NCBI RefSeq assembly: GCF_000372525.1
Contig: NZ_AQUR01000074.1
Span: 1-64,000 of the forward strand
Origin: Cupriavidus neocaledonicus
Lineage (GTDB): Bacteria; Pseudomonadota; Gammaproteobacteria; Burkholderiales; Burkholderiaceae
Direction of reading: 5' to 3'
Length of the DNA stretch: 64,000 bases
In this document: positions 22,889 through 31,251 of the stretch, in pieces
How positions within the stretch are numbered: position 1 is the stretch's first letter
Layout of the letters: every line of letters begins with the position of its first letter
Made by a program: the position numbers and the translations under genes
The notes under the pieces: generated by a model
What the model saw: only the letters and a program-made list of their open reading frames with translations
Told to the model about the DNA's origin: nothing
The model's database searches: none

Positions 22889-24289
22889 TTACAGCGAGGC
22901 GCGCAACTGGCCCAGCCAGCTCTGGTTCAGCGTGACGCGGGCCCAGCGGCCCATGCCGCAGTGTCCGGACTGCGCCGGCGCCGCCGCCGCTGCCGTGCCC
23001 GCGGTGGCGGGCGCGGCGGCGCTGCCGGACGCCGCGCCGGCCTTCGCCGGCAGGTTGCCCAGCGGGCGGTCGAGCTTGGCGATGACATAGATCTCGTTCT
23101 TCTCGATCGGCGGGAACGGCACGAAGTAGCGCGCCTGGTCGCCGTCCGGCGCGCGCGGCAGCACCTCGGCCACCGAGGCCGGCAGCGCGCTGGGCACGCC
23201 GTCCACCTGCACGTTCAGGCGCGCACCGGGCAGCAGGTTGTCGCTCAGGCTGCGCGGGAATACCGCCACCACGCGCGTCTGCGCGCAGTTGCTGGCGCGC
23301 GCCAGGGTCGCGCCGGCGGCGACGCGCATGCCCGGCTGCGCGATCAGGTCTTCGATGGTGCCGGGCTCGGGCGAGCGGATCTCCAGGTTGGACAGCCGTT
23401 CGATGCGTTCCTGCTCGGTGGCGATCATGGCGTCGACGGACTTGCCGTAGGCTTCCAGCTGCTCCAGCTCGGCAGTCAGCTGTGCCGCTTCCGCGCCCAG
23501 CACCTGGCGGCGCTGCGCGAGCGTGGCGCTGGGGCCGTCGGTGGACGAGGCATAGACCTTGTTGCGCGACGCCTGGCTTTCGCCGATGGCGTTGTCGAGC
23601 TCGGCCTTGGCCGCGGCCTTGGCGTTGGACAGCATCGACAGCTGATAGCGCGAGGCATTGGTGTAGGCCTCGCTGACCGCGCCGGCCCACTGCATACCCT
23701 GGTTGCGGTTGACCACCTCCTGCTGCTGGTCTTCCTGGGCCTTGGCCGAGGCCAGCCGCGCTTCCAGCGCGCGCACGCGCGTGGCGTGCTCGCGCTGCGC
23801 GGCGCTGTTGTAGCGCTGCAGGTCCTGGTCGGTGGCGGCCATCAGCCGGCGGTTGCTTTCCAGCCGCGCCTTGGCGGAGTCATAGCGCTGCTGGTTGTCG
23901 AGCTTCTTGCCGGTCAGGTCGACCAGCAGCGAGCGGTCGATGTTGGGGTTCTGCACCACCATCAGCGCCTGGTTGGCCGTAAACGGCTGGCCCGCGGCCA
24001 CCATCTGCTTCATCACCACGCCTTCCACCGGCGATGTCACCAGGCTGACGGGGCTGTTCACCACCGCGCGCTCCGACGAACGCGTAAACACATTTGGAAA
24101 CATGATCGTCAGCACGGCCCAGATGATGAACAGCACCACGCCGTAGCCCGCCATGCGCGGCACGATGTGCCACAGCGGCACGGCGACCGGCTGCGGGCGC
24201 TGCACCAGCCCCTCGCCCGGGGGTTGGCGCAGCAGGGCCGGGGTCAGTGAGTGGGGGCGCGGCGGCGGGTTGTTGCGCTGGTCGGCCAT
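22889..24289 (-). CDS. HlyD/EmrA-type membrane-fusion adaptor of the exopolysaccharide locus
   Basis: A 466-residue periplasmic adaptor. A cytoplasmic Pro-rich N-terminus (1-45) precedes one transmembrane helix, MAGYGVVLFIIWAVLTIMF. A lipoyl half follows (VNSPVSLVTSPVEGVVMKQMVAAGQPF), then a long coiled coil of about 170 residues rich in Ala, Gln and Glu, the second lipoyl half EIRSPEPGTIEDLIAQPGMRV, and a beta-barrel end. The C-terminal 60 residues are Ala-rich and then GHCGMGRWARVTLNQSWL. The ATG at 24289 has GGAG 9 bases upstream. As first gene of the set it likely couples the synthase to the outer-membrane factor, as Alg44 or BgsB do in other polymer systems. Confidence 0.85.
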   Translation of the reverse strand: MADQRNNPPPRPHSLTPALLRQPPGEGLVQRPQPVAVPLWHIVPRMAGYGVVLFIIWAVLTIMFPNVFTRSSERAVVNSPVSLVTSPVEGVVMKQMVAAGQPFTANQALMVVQNPNIDRSLLVDLTGKKLDNQQRYDSAKARLESNRRLMAATDQDLQRYNSAAQREHATRVRALEARLASAKAQEDQQQEVVNRNQGMQWAGAVSEAYTNASRYQLSMLSNAKAAAKAELDNAIGESQASRNKVYASSTDGPSATLAQRRQVLGAEAAQLTAELEQLEAYGKSVDAMIATEQERIERLSNLEIRSPEPGTIEDLIAQPGMRVAAGATLARASNCAQTRVVAVFPRSLSDNLLPGARLNVQVDGVPSALPASVAEVLPRAPDGDQARYFVPFPPIEKNEIYVIAKLDRPLGNLPAKAGAASGSAAAPATAGTAAAAAPAQSGHCGMGRWARVTLNQSWLGQLRASL

Positions 24290-24733
24290 GGTGTTGTTCT
24301 CCGGCAAGCAAAAGTCAAAAAGCATCCCCGCCGGCATCCGGCGCATGGATGCCGGGCGAGCGTATCCGTCAGGCAAGCGTGTGGCGTCGCGCAAGGGCTG
24401 TCGCGCGTGGCCCGGCTTGCAAGTCCCCAATTCAGCTTGTTGTCTGCAGCACGCGCGATGTGGCTGAGCCGTATCGGCGCACTTTGCAATCGGACCGACA
24501 TACCGCATGCAGCGGCGTGCAGCCCGTGGAGTTGCCCGGCTTCATCCAGGCAGAGTTGAACAATGGCCAGTCGATGGCCAAGACATGGCGGCCCGCTGAA
24601 GCAAAGATTCACGCACTCAGGCCGCCGCGGGTGAGTTAAGGCTAGTCAGTTGCCCCTTCGCTTGCTGTAAGAATGTGTAAGAGGAGGCTGTAGCACTGCT
24701 TAATTCGGCAGGCCAGCGGGGCGCACAGATGCG
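24290..24733. other. 444-base gene-free leader/promoter region of the exopolysaccharide operon
   Basis: No convincing gene is seen. It holds a perfect 9-base inverted repeat, CCGGCATCC (24331-24339) and GGATGCCGG (24347-24355), about 40 bases before the adaptor's start codon. Read on the minus strand, a T-rich tract follows it after a few bases, so a leader hairpin is possible though not a classic terminator. A direct repeat TGTAAGA occurs at 24666 and 24676, one helical turn apart. I could not fit any known riboswitch class. Confidence 0.5.
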
Positions 24734-26200
24734 CTATTCGTCGCTGCCGAGCGGCGGCGCGATATGCTCCAGCGGACGGCGTTCGGCATCGACGCCGAAG
24801 CGCAAGGCCAGCAGCCCGGCCACGATCACCAGCGCCGCGCCGAAGCCGTAGCCCCCTGCCACCGCTGCGCGGCTGCCGCTCTCGATCAGTGCGCCCAGCA
24901 GCAGCGGCGCGATGAAGCCGCCGGTGCCGGTGCCCACGGCGTAGAACACCGAGATCGCCAGGGCGCGCATCTCCAGCGGAAACACCTCGCTCGCGGTCAG
25001 GTAGGCGGAACTGGCCGCGGCGGAGGCGAGGAAGAACACCGCGGACCAGCACAGCGCCTGCGTGCGCGCGTCGAGCCAGCCCTGCACGAAGGCCCAGCCC
25101 GTCAGCGCCAGGCCCAGGCCGGACAGCACGTAGGTGGCGGCGATCATGCGCCGGCGCCCGACGTGGTCGAACAGCGGGCCCAGCAGCAGCGGCCCCAGCG
25201 CGTTGCCGAGCGCGAACGGAAAGATATACAGCGCCACGCGCGCTTCCGGCACGCCGTAGAAGCGCGACAGCACCAGCGCATAGGTGAAGAAGATGGCGTT
25301 GTAGAAGAAGGCCTGCGCCACCATCAGCGCCAGCGTGATCAGGCTGCGCTGGCGAAAGCGCCGCAGCAGCAGGCGCATGACCTCGCCCACGCCGGGCGCG
25401 GCGCGGCGGCGCATCGCCAGCGCCGCGCAATCGGGCGATACCGGCGGCAGCGGCCCATGGCTGGCGCGCACTTCGGCTTCGATCGCGGCGATGATGCGCT
25501 CGGCCTCGTAGAGCCGCCCGTGCGTGGCAAGCCAGCGCGGGCTCTCCGGCACATGCCGGCGCACCAGCACGATCGCCACCGCCAGCACCGCGCCCAGCGC
25601 GAAGCAGGCGCGCCAGCCCCACACCGGGCCGAATACGCGCGCATCCAGCAGCACCAGGCTGAGCCCCGCGCCCAGCGCCGCGCCGAGCCAGAAGCTGCCG
25701 TTGATGGCCAGATTCACGCGCCCCCTTACGCGCGCGGGAATCAGTTCATCGATGGCGGAATTGATGGCGGCATACTCGCCGCCGATGCCCAGGCCGGTGC
25801 AGAAGCGGCAGGCGGCAAAGAAGGCGAAGTCGGGCGCGAACGCGGTCGCCAGCGTGGCCACCATGTAGACCGCGAGCGTGGCCAGAAACAGCCGCTTGCG
25901 CCCGAGCCGGTCGGCCATGCGCCCGAACACCAGCGCCCCCAGCACCGCGCCGGCGATGTAGAGCGAGCCCGACCAGCCCACCTCGGTCGCGCTTAGCCCG
26001 AGCGTATCGGGCCGCTCCAGCACCGCGCCGACCGAGCCGACCAGCGTTACCTCGAGCCCATCGAGCACCCACGCGACGCCCAGCGCGATCGCCACGCGCC
26101 AGTGCCAGCGCGACCACGGCAGGCGGTCGAGCCGCCCGGGAATGTCGGTGCGGAAGCTGGTGTCGGCAGGCGGGCTGGCGAGGGCGGCATCGGTTGGCAT
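24734..26200 (-). CDS. MFS transporter, sugar/acid-porter type
   Basis: A 488-residue major facilitator protein. The N-terminal part has WVLDGLEVTLVGSVGAVL and FGRMADRLGRKRLFLATL (motif A); CTGLGIGGEYAAINSAIDELIPARVRGR is the GG-E-Y...E-x-x-P-x-x-x-R-G signature of the sugar/metabolite:proton symporters (MucK/NiaP/SV2-like). A charged central loop follows helix 6 (PESPRWLATHGRLYEAERIIAAIEAE), and a second motif A, GPLFDHVGRRRMI, lies in the C-terminal half. Substrate is unknown; neighbours would suggest an organic acid. The ATG at 26200 sits 8 bases after a TATACT, so the mRNA may be leaderless. Confidence 0.88.
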   Translation of the reverse strand: MPTDAALASPPADTSFRTDIPGRLDRLPWSRWHWRVAIALGVAWVLDGLEVTLVGSVGAVLERPDTLGLSATEVGWSGSLYIAGAVLGALVFGRMADRLGRKRLFLATLAVYMVATLATAFAPDFAFFAACRFCTGLGIGGEYAAINSAIDELIPARVRGRVNLAINGSFWLGAALGAGLSLVLLDARVFGPVWGWRACFALGAVLAVAIVLVRRHVPESPRWLATHGRLYEAERIIAAIEAEVRASHGPLPPVSPDCAALAMRRRAAPGVGEVMRLLLRRFRQRSLITLALMVAQAFFYNAIFFTYALVLSRFYGVPEARVALYIFPFALGNALGPLLLGPLFDHVGRRRMIAATYVLSGLGLALTGWAFVQGWLDARTQALCWSAVFFLASAAASSAYLTASEVFPLEMRALAISVFYAVGTGTGGFIAPLLLGALIESGSRAAVAGGYGFGAALVIVAGLLALRFGVDAERRPLEHIAPPLGSDE

Positions 26201-26214
26201 TGCCAACCAGTATA
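26192..26214 (-). promoter_or_regulatory. Palindromic operator over the start codon of the MFS gene, next to a -10 element
   Basis: GGTTGGCA-T-TGCCAACC (26192-26208) is a perfect 8-base-arm palindrome that contains the start codon of the MFS gene. Immediately upstream on the minus strand is TATACT (26209-26214). The expected transcription start therefore falls at or next to the ATG, which would make a leaderless transcript with an operator spanning +1. Confidence 0.55.
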
Positions 26215-26249
26215 GGAAACGGCTTCCGGCGCGTTGAGGTGCAGCGACT

Positions 26250-28172
26250 TCAGCGGTACAGCACGGTCGGCAGCCAGAGGCCGATTCCCGGGAAGACGTA
26301 GAGCAGCACCAGCGCAATCAGCTGGATGCCCATGAACGGCAGCATGCCGGCGAAAATCTGGTTCAGCGTGACATGGGGCGGCGCCACGCCCTTCAGGTAG
26401 AACGCCGCCATCGCCACCGGCGGCGACAGGAAGGCGGTCTGCAGGTTCAGTGCCACCAGCAGCCCGAAGAACAGCGGATCGATGCCGAAATTATCCAGCA
26501 GCGGGATAAAGATCGGCATGAAGATGATGATGATCTCGGTCCACTCCAGCGGCCAGCCCAGCAGGAAGATGATCAGCTGCGCCAGGATCATGAACTGCAC
26601 CGGCGACAGGTTCATCGACAGCACCCACTGCTCGACCAGCGCCTGCCCGCCCAGCAGCGCGAACGCGGCCGAGAAGATCGACGAACCCACGAACAGCCAG
26701 CACACCATGGCGCTGGTCTTGGCGGTCAGCAGCACCGATTCCTTGAGCACGCGGAAGTTCAGCTGGCGGTAGGCGGCGGCAAGCAGCGCGCCGCCGAGCG
26801 AGCCGACCGCGGCGGCCTCGGTGGGCGTGGCCAGCCCGAACACGATCGAGCCCAGCACGGCGAGGATCAGCAGCGCAAGCGGGAAGAACGACGTCAGCAG
26901 CATCTTGAAGATTTCGACCCGCGCAAAGCTGAAGCGCCAGTAGAAATACACCAGCAGCAGCCCCACCACCGCCAGCGTGATCCAGAACCAGCGCGGCGCT
27001 GCGGCGGTTGCCGCGGCGGGTGCCGATGGCGCCCGCGCGTCCGTGGCCGAGGGCGTCGCCGAGGTGGCCGGTGCAGCAGGCGTGGACGGTGCCGCCGCGG
27101 CTGGCACCGCCGGTTCTTCGGACGGCGGCGCCGCCAGGTCGTCCACCGCCGCGCTGCTTTCTTCGGCACCGCCCAGGGACAGTGGCGCTTCGACGGCGAT
27201 GCCCGCAGCCGGCGCCGTGGCCACGCTATAGATCGTGCCCATCACCAGCGCTGTCGCCAGCGCCGGCAGCAGCACGATGCCGAGCTGGCGCGCGAACACG
27301 GCAGCCGGCACCTCGGCATTGCGCGGGCCCTTGAGCGCGCGCATCAGGCCCGCGCCCAGCGCCGGCAGGGCATGGGTGGCGCCGCGTGCTTCCAGCGTGC
27401 GCGCCACCGGCGGCAGCGGCACCACGCGTTCGGATGCTGCCAGGGGCGGTGCCAGTGCCGGCTTGAGCTTGGCCAGCAGCACGATGTAGAGAATATAGAG
27501 GCCAGTCAGCATCAGGCCGGGGAAGAAGGCCCCGGCATAGAGCTGCACCACCGAGACACCCGCGGTGGCGCCGTAGACGATCAGCAGTACCGAAGGCGGG
27601 ATCAGGATCCCCAGGCAGCCGCCGGCGGTCACCGCGCCGGCCGATATCGAGGTGCTGTAGCCCGCGCGCAGCATGGCGGGGAAGGCCAGCAGGCCCATCA
27701 GCGTGACCACCGCGCCGACGATGCCGGTGGCGGTGGCGAAGATCGCGCAGGTCACCAGCGTGGCCACCGCGAGCGAGCCCGGGATCCACGCCAGCGCCAG
27801 GTGCAGGCTGCGGAACAGCTTCTCGATCAGGTTCGAGCGTTCGACCAGGTAGCCCATGAACACGAACAACGGGATCGAGATCAGCACATCGTTGGTCATC
27901 ACCGCATAGGCTCGCTGCACCATCAGGTCCAGCGTCTGCTGTACCGCGATCTCGGGGTTGGCGTTGCGGTAGGCCAGCCAGGAAAACAGCACGCCCATGC
28001 CCATCAGCGTGAACGCGGTGGGAAAGCCCAGCATGATTGCCACCACGATCAGCGCCAGCATCAGCAGGCCCAGGTGGCCGCTGGTCCAGTCCGCCGGAGC
28101 CGGCATGAACCAGACCACGGCACCGACGATCAGCACCATCAGCGACACGCCAAACCACAGTTCCTTCCTCAT
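26250..28172 (-). CDS. TRAP transporter large permease (DctM), with internal low-complexity insert
   Basis: A 640-residue membrane subunit of a TRAP transporter, of the larger mannitol/chloroaromatic-type. The N-terminal half has NDVLISIPLFVFMGYLVERS, GIVGAVVTLMGLLAFPAML and SAGAVTAGGCLGILIPPSV. The C-terminal half has FGLATPTEAAAVGSLGG and NLQTAFLSPPVAMAAFYLKG. Between them is an unusual insert: two extra hydrophobic segments around a Pro/Ala/Ser-rich stretch of roughly 80 residues (encoded near 26990-27190). The start overlaps the DctQ stop (ATGA). Together with DctQ and DctP it imports a carboxylate-like substrate using a sodium or proton gradient. Confidence 0.92.
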   Translation of the reverse strand: MRKELWFGVSLMVLIVGAVVWFMPAPADWTSGHLGLLMLALIVVAIMLGFPTAFTLMGMGVLFSWLAYRNANPEIAVQQTLDLMVQRAYAVMTNDVLISIPLFVFMGYLVERSNLIEKLFRSLHLALAWIPGSLAVATLVTCAIFATATGIVGAVVTLMGLLAFPAMLRAGYSTSISAGAVTAGGCLGILIPPSVLLIVYGATAGVSVVQLYAGAFFPGLMLTGLYILYIVLLAKLKPALAPPLAASERVVPLPPVARTLEARGATHALPALGAGLMRALKGPRNAEVPAAVFARQLGIVLLPALATALVMGTIYSVATAPAAGIAVEAPLSLGGAEESSAAVDDLAAPPSEEPAVPAAAAPSTPAAPATSATPSATDARAPSAPAAATAAAPRWFWITLAVVGLLLVYFYWRFSFARVEIFKMLLTSFFPLALLILAVLGSIVFGLATPTEAAAVGSLGGALLAAAYRQLNFRVLKESVLLTAKTSAMVCWLFVGSSIFSAAFALLGGQALVEQWVLSMNLSPVQFMILAQLIIFLLGWPLEWTEIIIIFMPIFIPLLDNFGIDPLFFGLLVALNLQTAFLSPPVAMAAFYLKGVAPPHVTLNQIFAGMLPFMGIQLIALVLLYVFPGIGLWLPTVLYR

Positions 28173-28798
28173 CGGCCGGCTCCCGGCGGGTTGTCGCGCG
28201 CTGGCGGGACCTCGGCCTGCTCGACCGTGGGCGTGCCCTGCACCATCTCCTTGAGCTTGTCGACGTCGACCTCTTCGACATCGCCTTCGCGCAGCGGCCA
28301 GTTGCCGCTGCGCAGGCACATGATGCAGCGGATGGTCTCGGCCACGCCCTGCAGCAGCAGCAGTGCGCCGGCCAGCGGGATGACCGCCTTGAACGGATAG
28401 ATCGGCGGGCCGTCGGCGGCGATGGAGGAGTGTTCGTTCTGCGCCAGCGAGACCTCGAAGAAGTCGATGCCGGCCCAGGCCAGCGCGATCACGCCGGGGA
28501 AGAAGAAGGCCAGGTACAGCACCAGGTCGATGCCGGCCTGCAGCCGCGGCGACAGGAAGCCGTAGAGGATATCGCCGCGCACGTGGCCGCGCTTGGCCAG
28601 CGTATAGGCGCCCGCCAGCATGAACAGCGTGCCGTACAGCATGTTGCTGGCGTCGAACACCCACGCGTGCGGCGTGCCCAGCGCATAGCGCGAGAACACC
28701 TCGTAGCTGATCATCAGCGTAAGCCCGATGATCAGCCACGACGCGGCCTGGCCGACGAAGGTGCTGAGCCAGTCGATACCCAGCAGCAGGCGCTGCAC
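28169..28798 (-). CDS. TRAP transporter small permease (DctQ)
   Basis: A 209-residue small membrane subunit with four predicted helices. LIIGLTLMISYEVFSRYALGTPHAW is the typical first pair of blocks (E-x-x-x-R-Y), followed by TLAKRGHVRGDILYGFLSPR (the H-V-R-x-D motif of DctQ) and a third and fourth helix. A charged cytoplasmic tail of about 45 residues is longer than usual. It lies 19 bases after the binding-protein gene and overlaps dctM by four bases, forming a P-Q-M operon. Confidence 0.92.
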   Translation of the reverse strand: MQRLLLGIDWLSTFVGQAASWLIIGLTLMISYEVFSRYALGTPHAWVFDASNMLYGTLFMLAGAYTLAKRGHVRGDILYGFLSPRLQAGIDLVLYLAFFFPGVIALAWAGIDFFEVSLAQNEHSSIAADGPPIYPFKAVIPLAGALLLLQGVAETIRCIMCLRSGNWPLREGDVEEVDVDKLKEMVQGTPTVEQAEVPPARDNPPGAGR

Positions 28799-28817
28799 GG
28801 TGCGCGTCCCGGGGGGC

Positions 28818-29972
28818 TCAGCCGCGCTTGGAGAAGTAATGGCTGGTGGCCAGCCGGTAGTCGACGTTGGTATCGTTCTGCCAGCGTGTGGTGCGCTGGG
28901 CGAAGGCCTTCATCGAATCATTGACCTTCTTGAACATGGGGTTCTCTTTTTCCTTGCGCGCCACGATCTCGTCCCAGACCTTCAGCTGTGCCTGCAGCAC
29001 CGAGTTGGGGGTGGCGTAGAACTTCACGCCCTGCTGCTGCAGCGCCTGGTAGTCCTTGGAATAGCGGTCGATGGCCTTCATCGACATGTCGGCCGAGGCC
29101 GCCTCGACCGCGTTGGCGATCAGCGCCTTGAGCTTGGCCGGCAACGCGTCGTAGCGCTTCTTGTTGAACAGGATCTCGAACTGCTCCGAGCACTGGTGGA
29201 AGCTGCGCAGCATGCAGATCTTGGACACGTCCTGGAAGCCCAGCGCGCGGTCCGAGCTGGCGTTGTTGAACTCCGCCGCATCGAGCAGGCCGCGGTCCAG
29301 CGCCGGCACGATCTCGGCGGCCGGCAGCGCGTTCACGGCGGCGCCCAGGCCGGTGAAGATATCGATCGACAGCCCGACGGTGCGGAACTTCAGCCCCTTG
29401 AAGTCTTCCGGCTTGGTGATGGGCTTCTTGAACCAGCCCAGCGGCTGGGTCGGCATCGGCCCGTACAGGAACGACACCACGTCCAGGTTCAGGCTGCGGT
29501 AGATCTCCTGCTGCAGTTCCTTGCCGCCGCCGTACTTGTGCCAGGCTAGCAGCATGTTCGGGTCCATGCCCCAGGCCGGGCCCGAGCCCCACAGCGCCAG
29601 CGCCGAGTTCTTGCCATACCAGTACGCGATCACGCCATGGCCGCCGTCCAGCGTGCCCTTGCTGACCGCGTCGATCAGGTCGAAGGCCTTGACCACCGCG
29701 CCCGCGGGCAGCAGTTCGATCTTGAGGTCTCCGCCCGACATGTCGTTCACCTTGGTGACGAAGTCGCCGGCGAATTCGTGGAAGATATCCTTGGTCGGCC
29801 AGGTGCTCTGCCAGCGCATCGTGACCGGCCCCTGCGCCTTGACGATGGCCGGGAAGCCCAAGGCGGCCGCCCCCGCGGCAGCGCCGGCGGCGCCGCCCAG
29901 GAAGCCGCGCCGGGACACGCCGCTGTCCCGGCCGCTGCTCCGCCCATCTGATTTCCTCGCCCTGGATGCCAT
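28818..29972 (-). CDS. TRAP transporter substrate-binding protein (DctP family, TakP-like)
   Basis: A 384-residue periplasmic binding protein. The N-terminus has a twin-arginine signal, [20 protein letters not shown], ending near PAIVKA. The mature part begins GPVTMRWQSTWPTKDIFHEF and includes the family blocks LDGGHGVIAYWYGKN, FKGLKFRTVGLSIDIF and ALDRGLLDAAEFNNASSD. This matches the mannitol/chloroaromatic/2-oxoacid (TakP) subgroup, whose ligands include pyruvate-like acids. First gene of the TRAP operon. A Tat signal suggests export after folding. Confidence 0.93.
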   Translation of the reverse strand: MASRARKSDGRSSGRDSGVSRRGFLGGAAGAAAGAAALGFPAIVKAQGPVTMRWQSTWPTKDIFHEFAGDFVTKVNDMSGGDLKIELLPAGAVVKAFDLIDAVSKGTLDGGHGVIAYWYGKNSALALWGSGPAWGMDPNMLLAWHKYGGGKELQQEIYRSLNLDVVSFLYGPMPTQPLGWFKKPITKPEDFKGLKFRTVGLSIDIFTGLGAAVNALPAAEIVPALDRGLLDAAEFNNASSDRALGFQDVSKICMLRSFHQCSEQFEILFNKKRYDALPAKLKALIANAVEAASADMSMKAIDRYSKDYQALQQQGVKFYATPNSVLQAQLKVWDEIVARKEKENPMFKKVNDSMKAFAQRTTRWQNDTNVDYRLATSHYFSKRG

Positions 29973-30261
29973 GACCGTCTCCCTCTGATGAGTGTGGGAC
30001 TACCCGCGAGCGTGCCGGCCGTGAGGACCAAGGCCACTCGCCACTGACGCGAACACCGGAAAAGTCGGGAAAAGCTGGAGCATGCCGGGTCAGCGCACGC
30101 GCGGCAGGCCTGCGAACGGGCAGGTCTGCCGGGCGAGTGGCCCGTGATTCCCTTCATGGTAGGAAAGGCACAGGCAACCACAATCTAGGGATTACCCGCG
30201 CGGTGTGCGTCGGCGCACTTCGTGGAGCCGCAGGGGCCTGCGGTTTGCGCGTGAAGCGGGC

Positions 30262-30957
30262 TCAGGCGCGCGCGATGCCGACCGTGAAGCTGGCTTCGAG
30301 CATCCCCGGCGCGCCGGCGGCCTCGCGCACTGCCATCAGGTTGGGACGCGGACCCGCGATCGGGTCCTGCACGGTGGCGCGTGCCGGCACGCCGTGCGCG
30401 CGGTAGGCCGGATGACTGCCCAGGATCTGGCGGTTGAGCGCGTCGCTGAAATACAGCTGGCTGGTCAGCGCCTGCACGCGCCCGAGCAGTACCTTGAAGT
30501 GGATATGGATGGCGCGCGGCGCGTACCAGCCGGGATAGATCGAGGTGAAGACGGCGACGCCGTCGCTGTCCGCCGGCTGGACCCCGCGCAGGAAGCGCGC
30601 CTGCGGGTCGCCGTGGCCTTCGCCGCTGTAGTGGCCCTGGGCATCGCAGTGCCAGATGCTGACCAGGGCACCCGGCACCGGCGCGCAGCCGCGCCCGGCG
30701 TCGACCACGCGCATGCGCAGCCGCAAGGGCTGGCCGGGACGGCCGTCGCGGATATCGGCGCGTAACAGGGCATCGTCCAGGTAGAACGGGCCTTCGGTGG
30801 CCGCCGGCGTCAGCAGGCAGGCCGCGGGCGTCGCCGCCGCGGCCGTGCCGGGGGCGATGCCGGCCGCGGCCAGCAGCCCGAGGTCGCGCAGGAAGCGGCG
30901 GCGCGCCGCGTCGGGATCTGCCGCGACCCCGGCAGCGGGCCCCGGGTCCAATGTCAT
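30262..30957 (-). CDS. Exported intradiol ring-cleavage dioxygenase-like protein
   Basis: A 231-residue protein of the protocatechuate/catechol 1,2-dioxygenase fold. A Tat-like N-terminus (AARRRFLRDLGLLAAAGI) and hydrophobic stretch end near TAAAA. TPAATEGPFYLDD is the classic intradiol entry motif. The non-haem Fe(III) ligands are visible: Tyr in CDAQGHYSG, then Tyr, His and His in YPGWYAPRAIHIHFKV. The single-domain form lacks the N-terminal helical dimer domain of cytoplasmic catechol dioxygenases. The ATG has GGAGG upstream. Substrate is unknown, though a TRAP transporter of the chloroaromatic-type class lies next to it. Confidence 0.85.
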   Translation of the reverse strand: MTLDPGPAAGVAADPDAARRRFLRDLGLLAAAGIAPGTAAAATPAACLLTPAATEGPFYLDDALLRADIRDGRPGQPLRLRMRVVDAGRGCAPVPGALVSIWHCDAQGHYSGEGHGDPQARFLRGVQPADSDGVAVFTSIYPGWYAPRAIHIHFKVLLGRVQALTSQLYFSDALNRQILGSHPAYRAHGVPARATVQDPIAGPRPNLMAVREAAGAPGMLEASFTVGIARA

Positions 30958-31041
30958 CGTGGCCTCCGTGGTGTCCTCCGTGGAGTTGCAAGTGGGCCGG
31001 ACGGCGCTTGCCGCAAGTCGGCGCGCGCCGCGGCCTCAGCC

Positions 31042-31251
31042 TCAGCGTCCCATGGCCTTGAGCATGGAATAGCCGTGGCTGGTGATGCGCGGCGCCTGGC
31101 GGCAGCCGTGCAGGACTTCGAGGTGAACGAATTGCTTTTCGACCAGGGCCTTGAGGTCGGTGGGATCGATCTGGCGGGAATCGGTGGAATCGAGGGAATC
31201 GGGGCCGTCGCTCAGCAACAGCAGCGTGGCAAGTTCATGCGGGCTCAGCAC
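31042..31251 (-). CDS. Small protein of unknown function, GTG start
   Basis: A 69-residue acidic-to-neutral protein. The frame is open upstream to 31431, but AAGGAG followed by six bases and GTG at 31251 marks the real start. The sequence begins MLSPHELATLLLLSDGPDSL and ends in a basic helix (TSHGYSMLKAMGR). The order of a helix, the Asp/Ser-rich segment, and EKQFVHLEVLHG resembles a mini winged-helix (MarR-like) core but is too short to call. No neighbour indicates function. Confidence 0.6.
   Translation of the reverse strand: MLSPHELATLLLLSDGPDSLDSTDSRQIDPTDLKALVEKQFVHLEVLHGCRQAPRITSHGYSMLKAMGR

Noticed and set aside
24290..24480. A c-di-GMP (GEMM-type) riboswitch before the exopolysaccharide operon
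   Set aside because: The conserved GEMM core sequences could not be found on the minus strand; only a simple palindrome is present.
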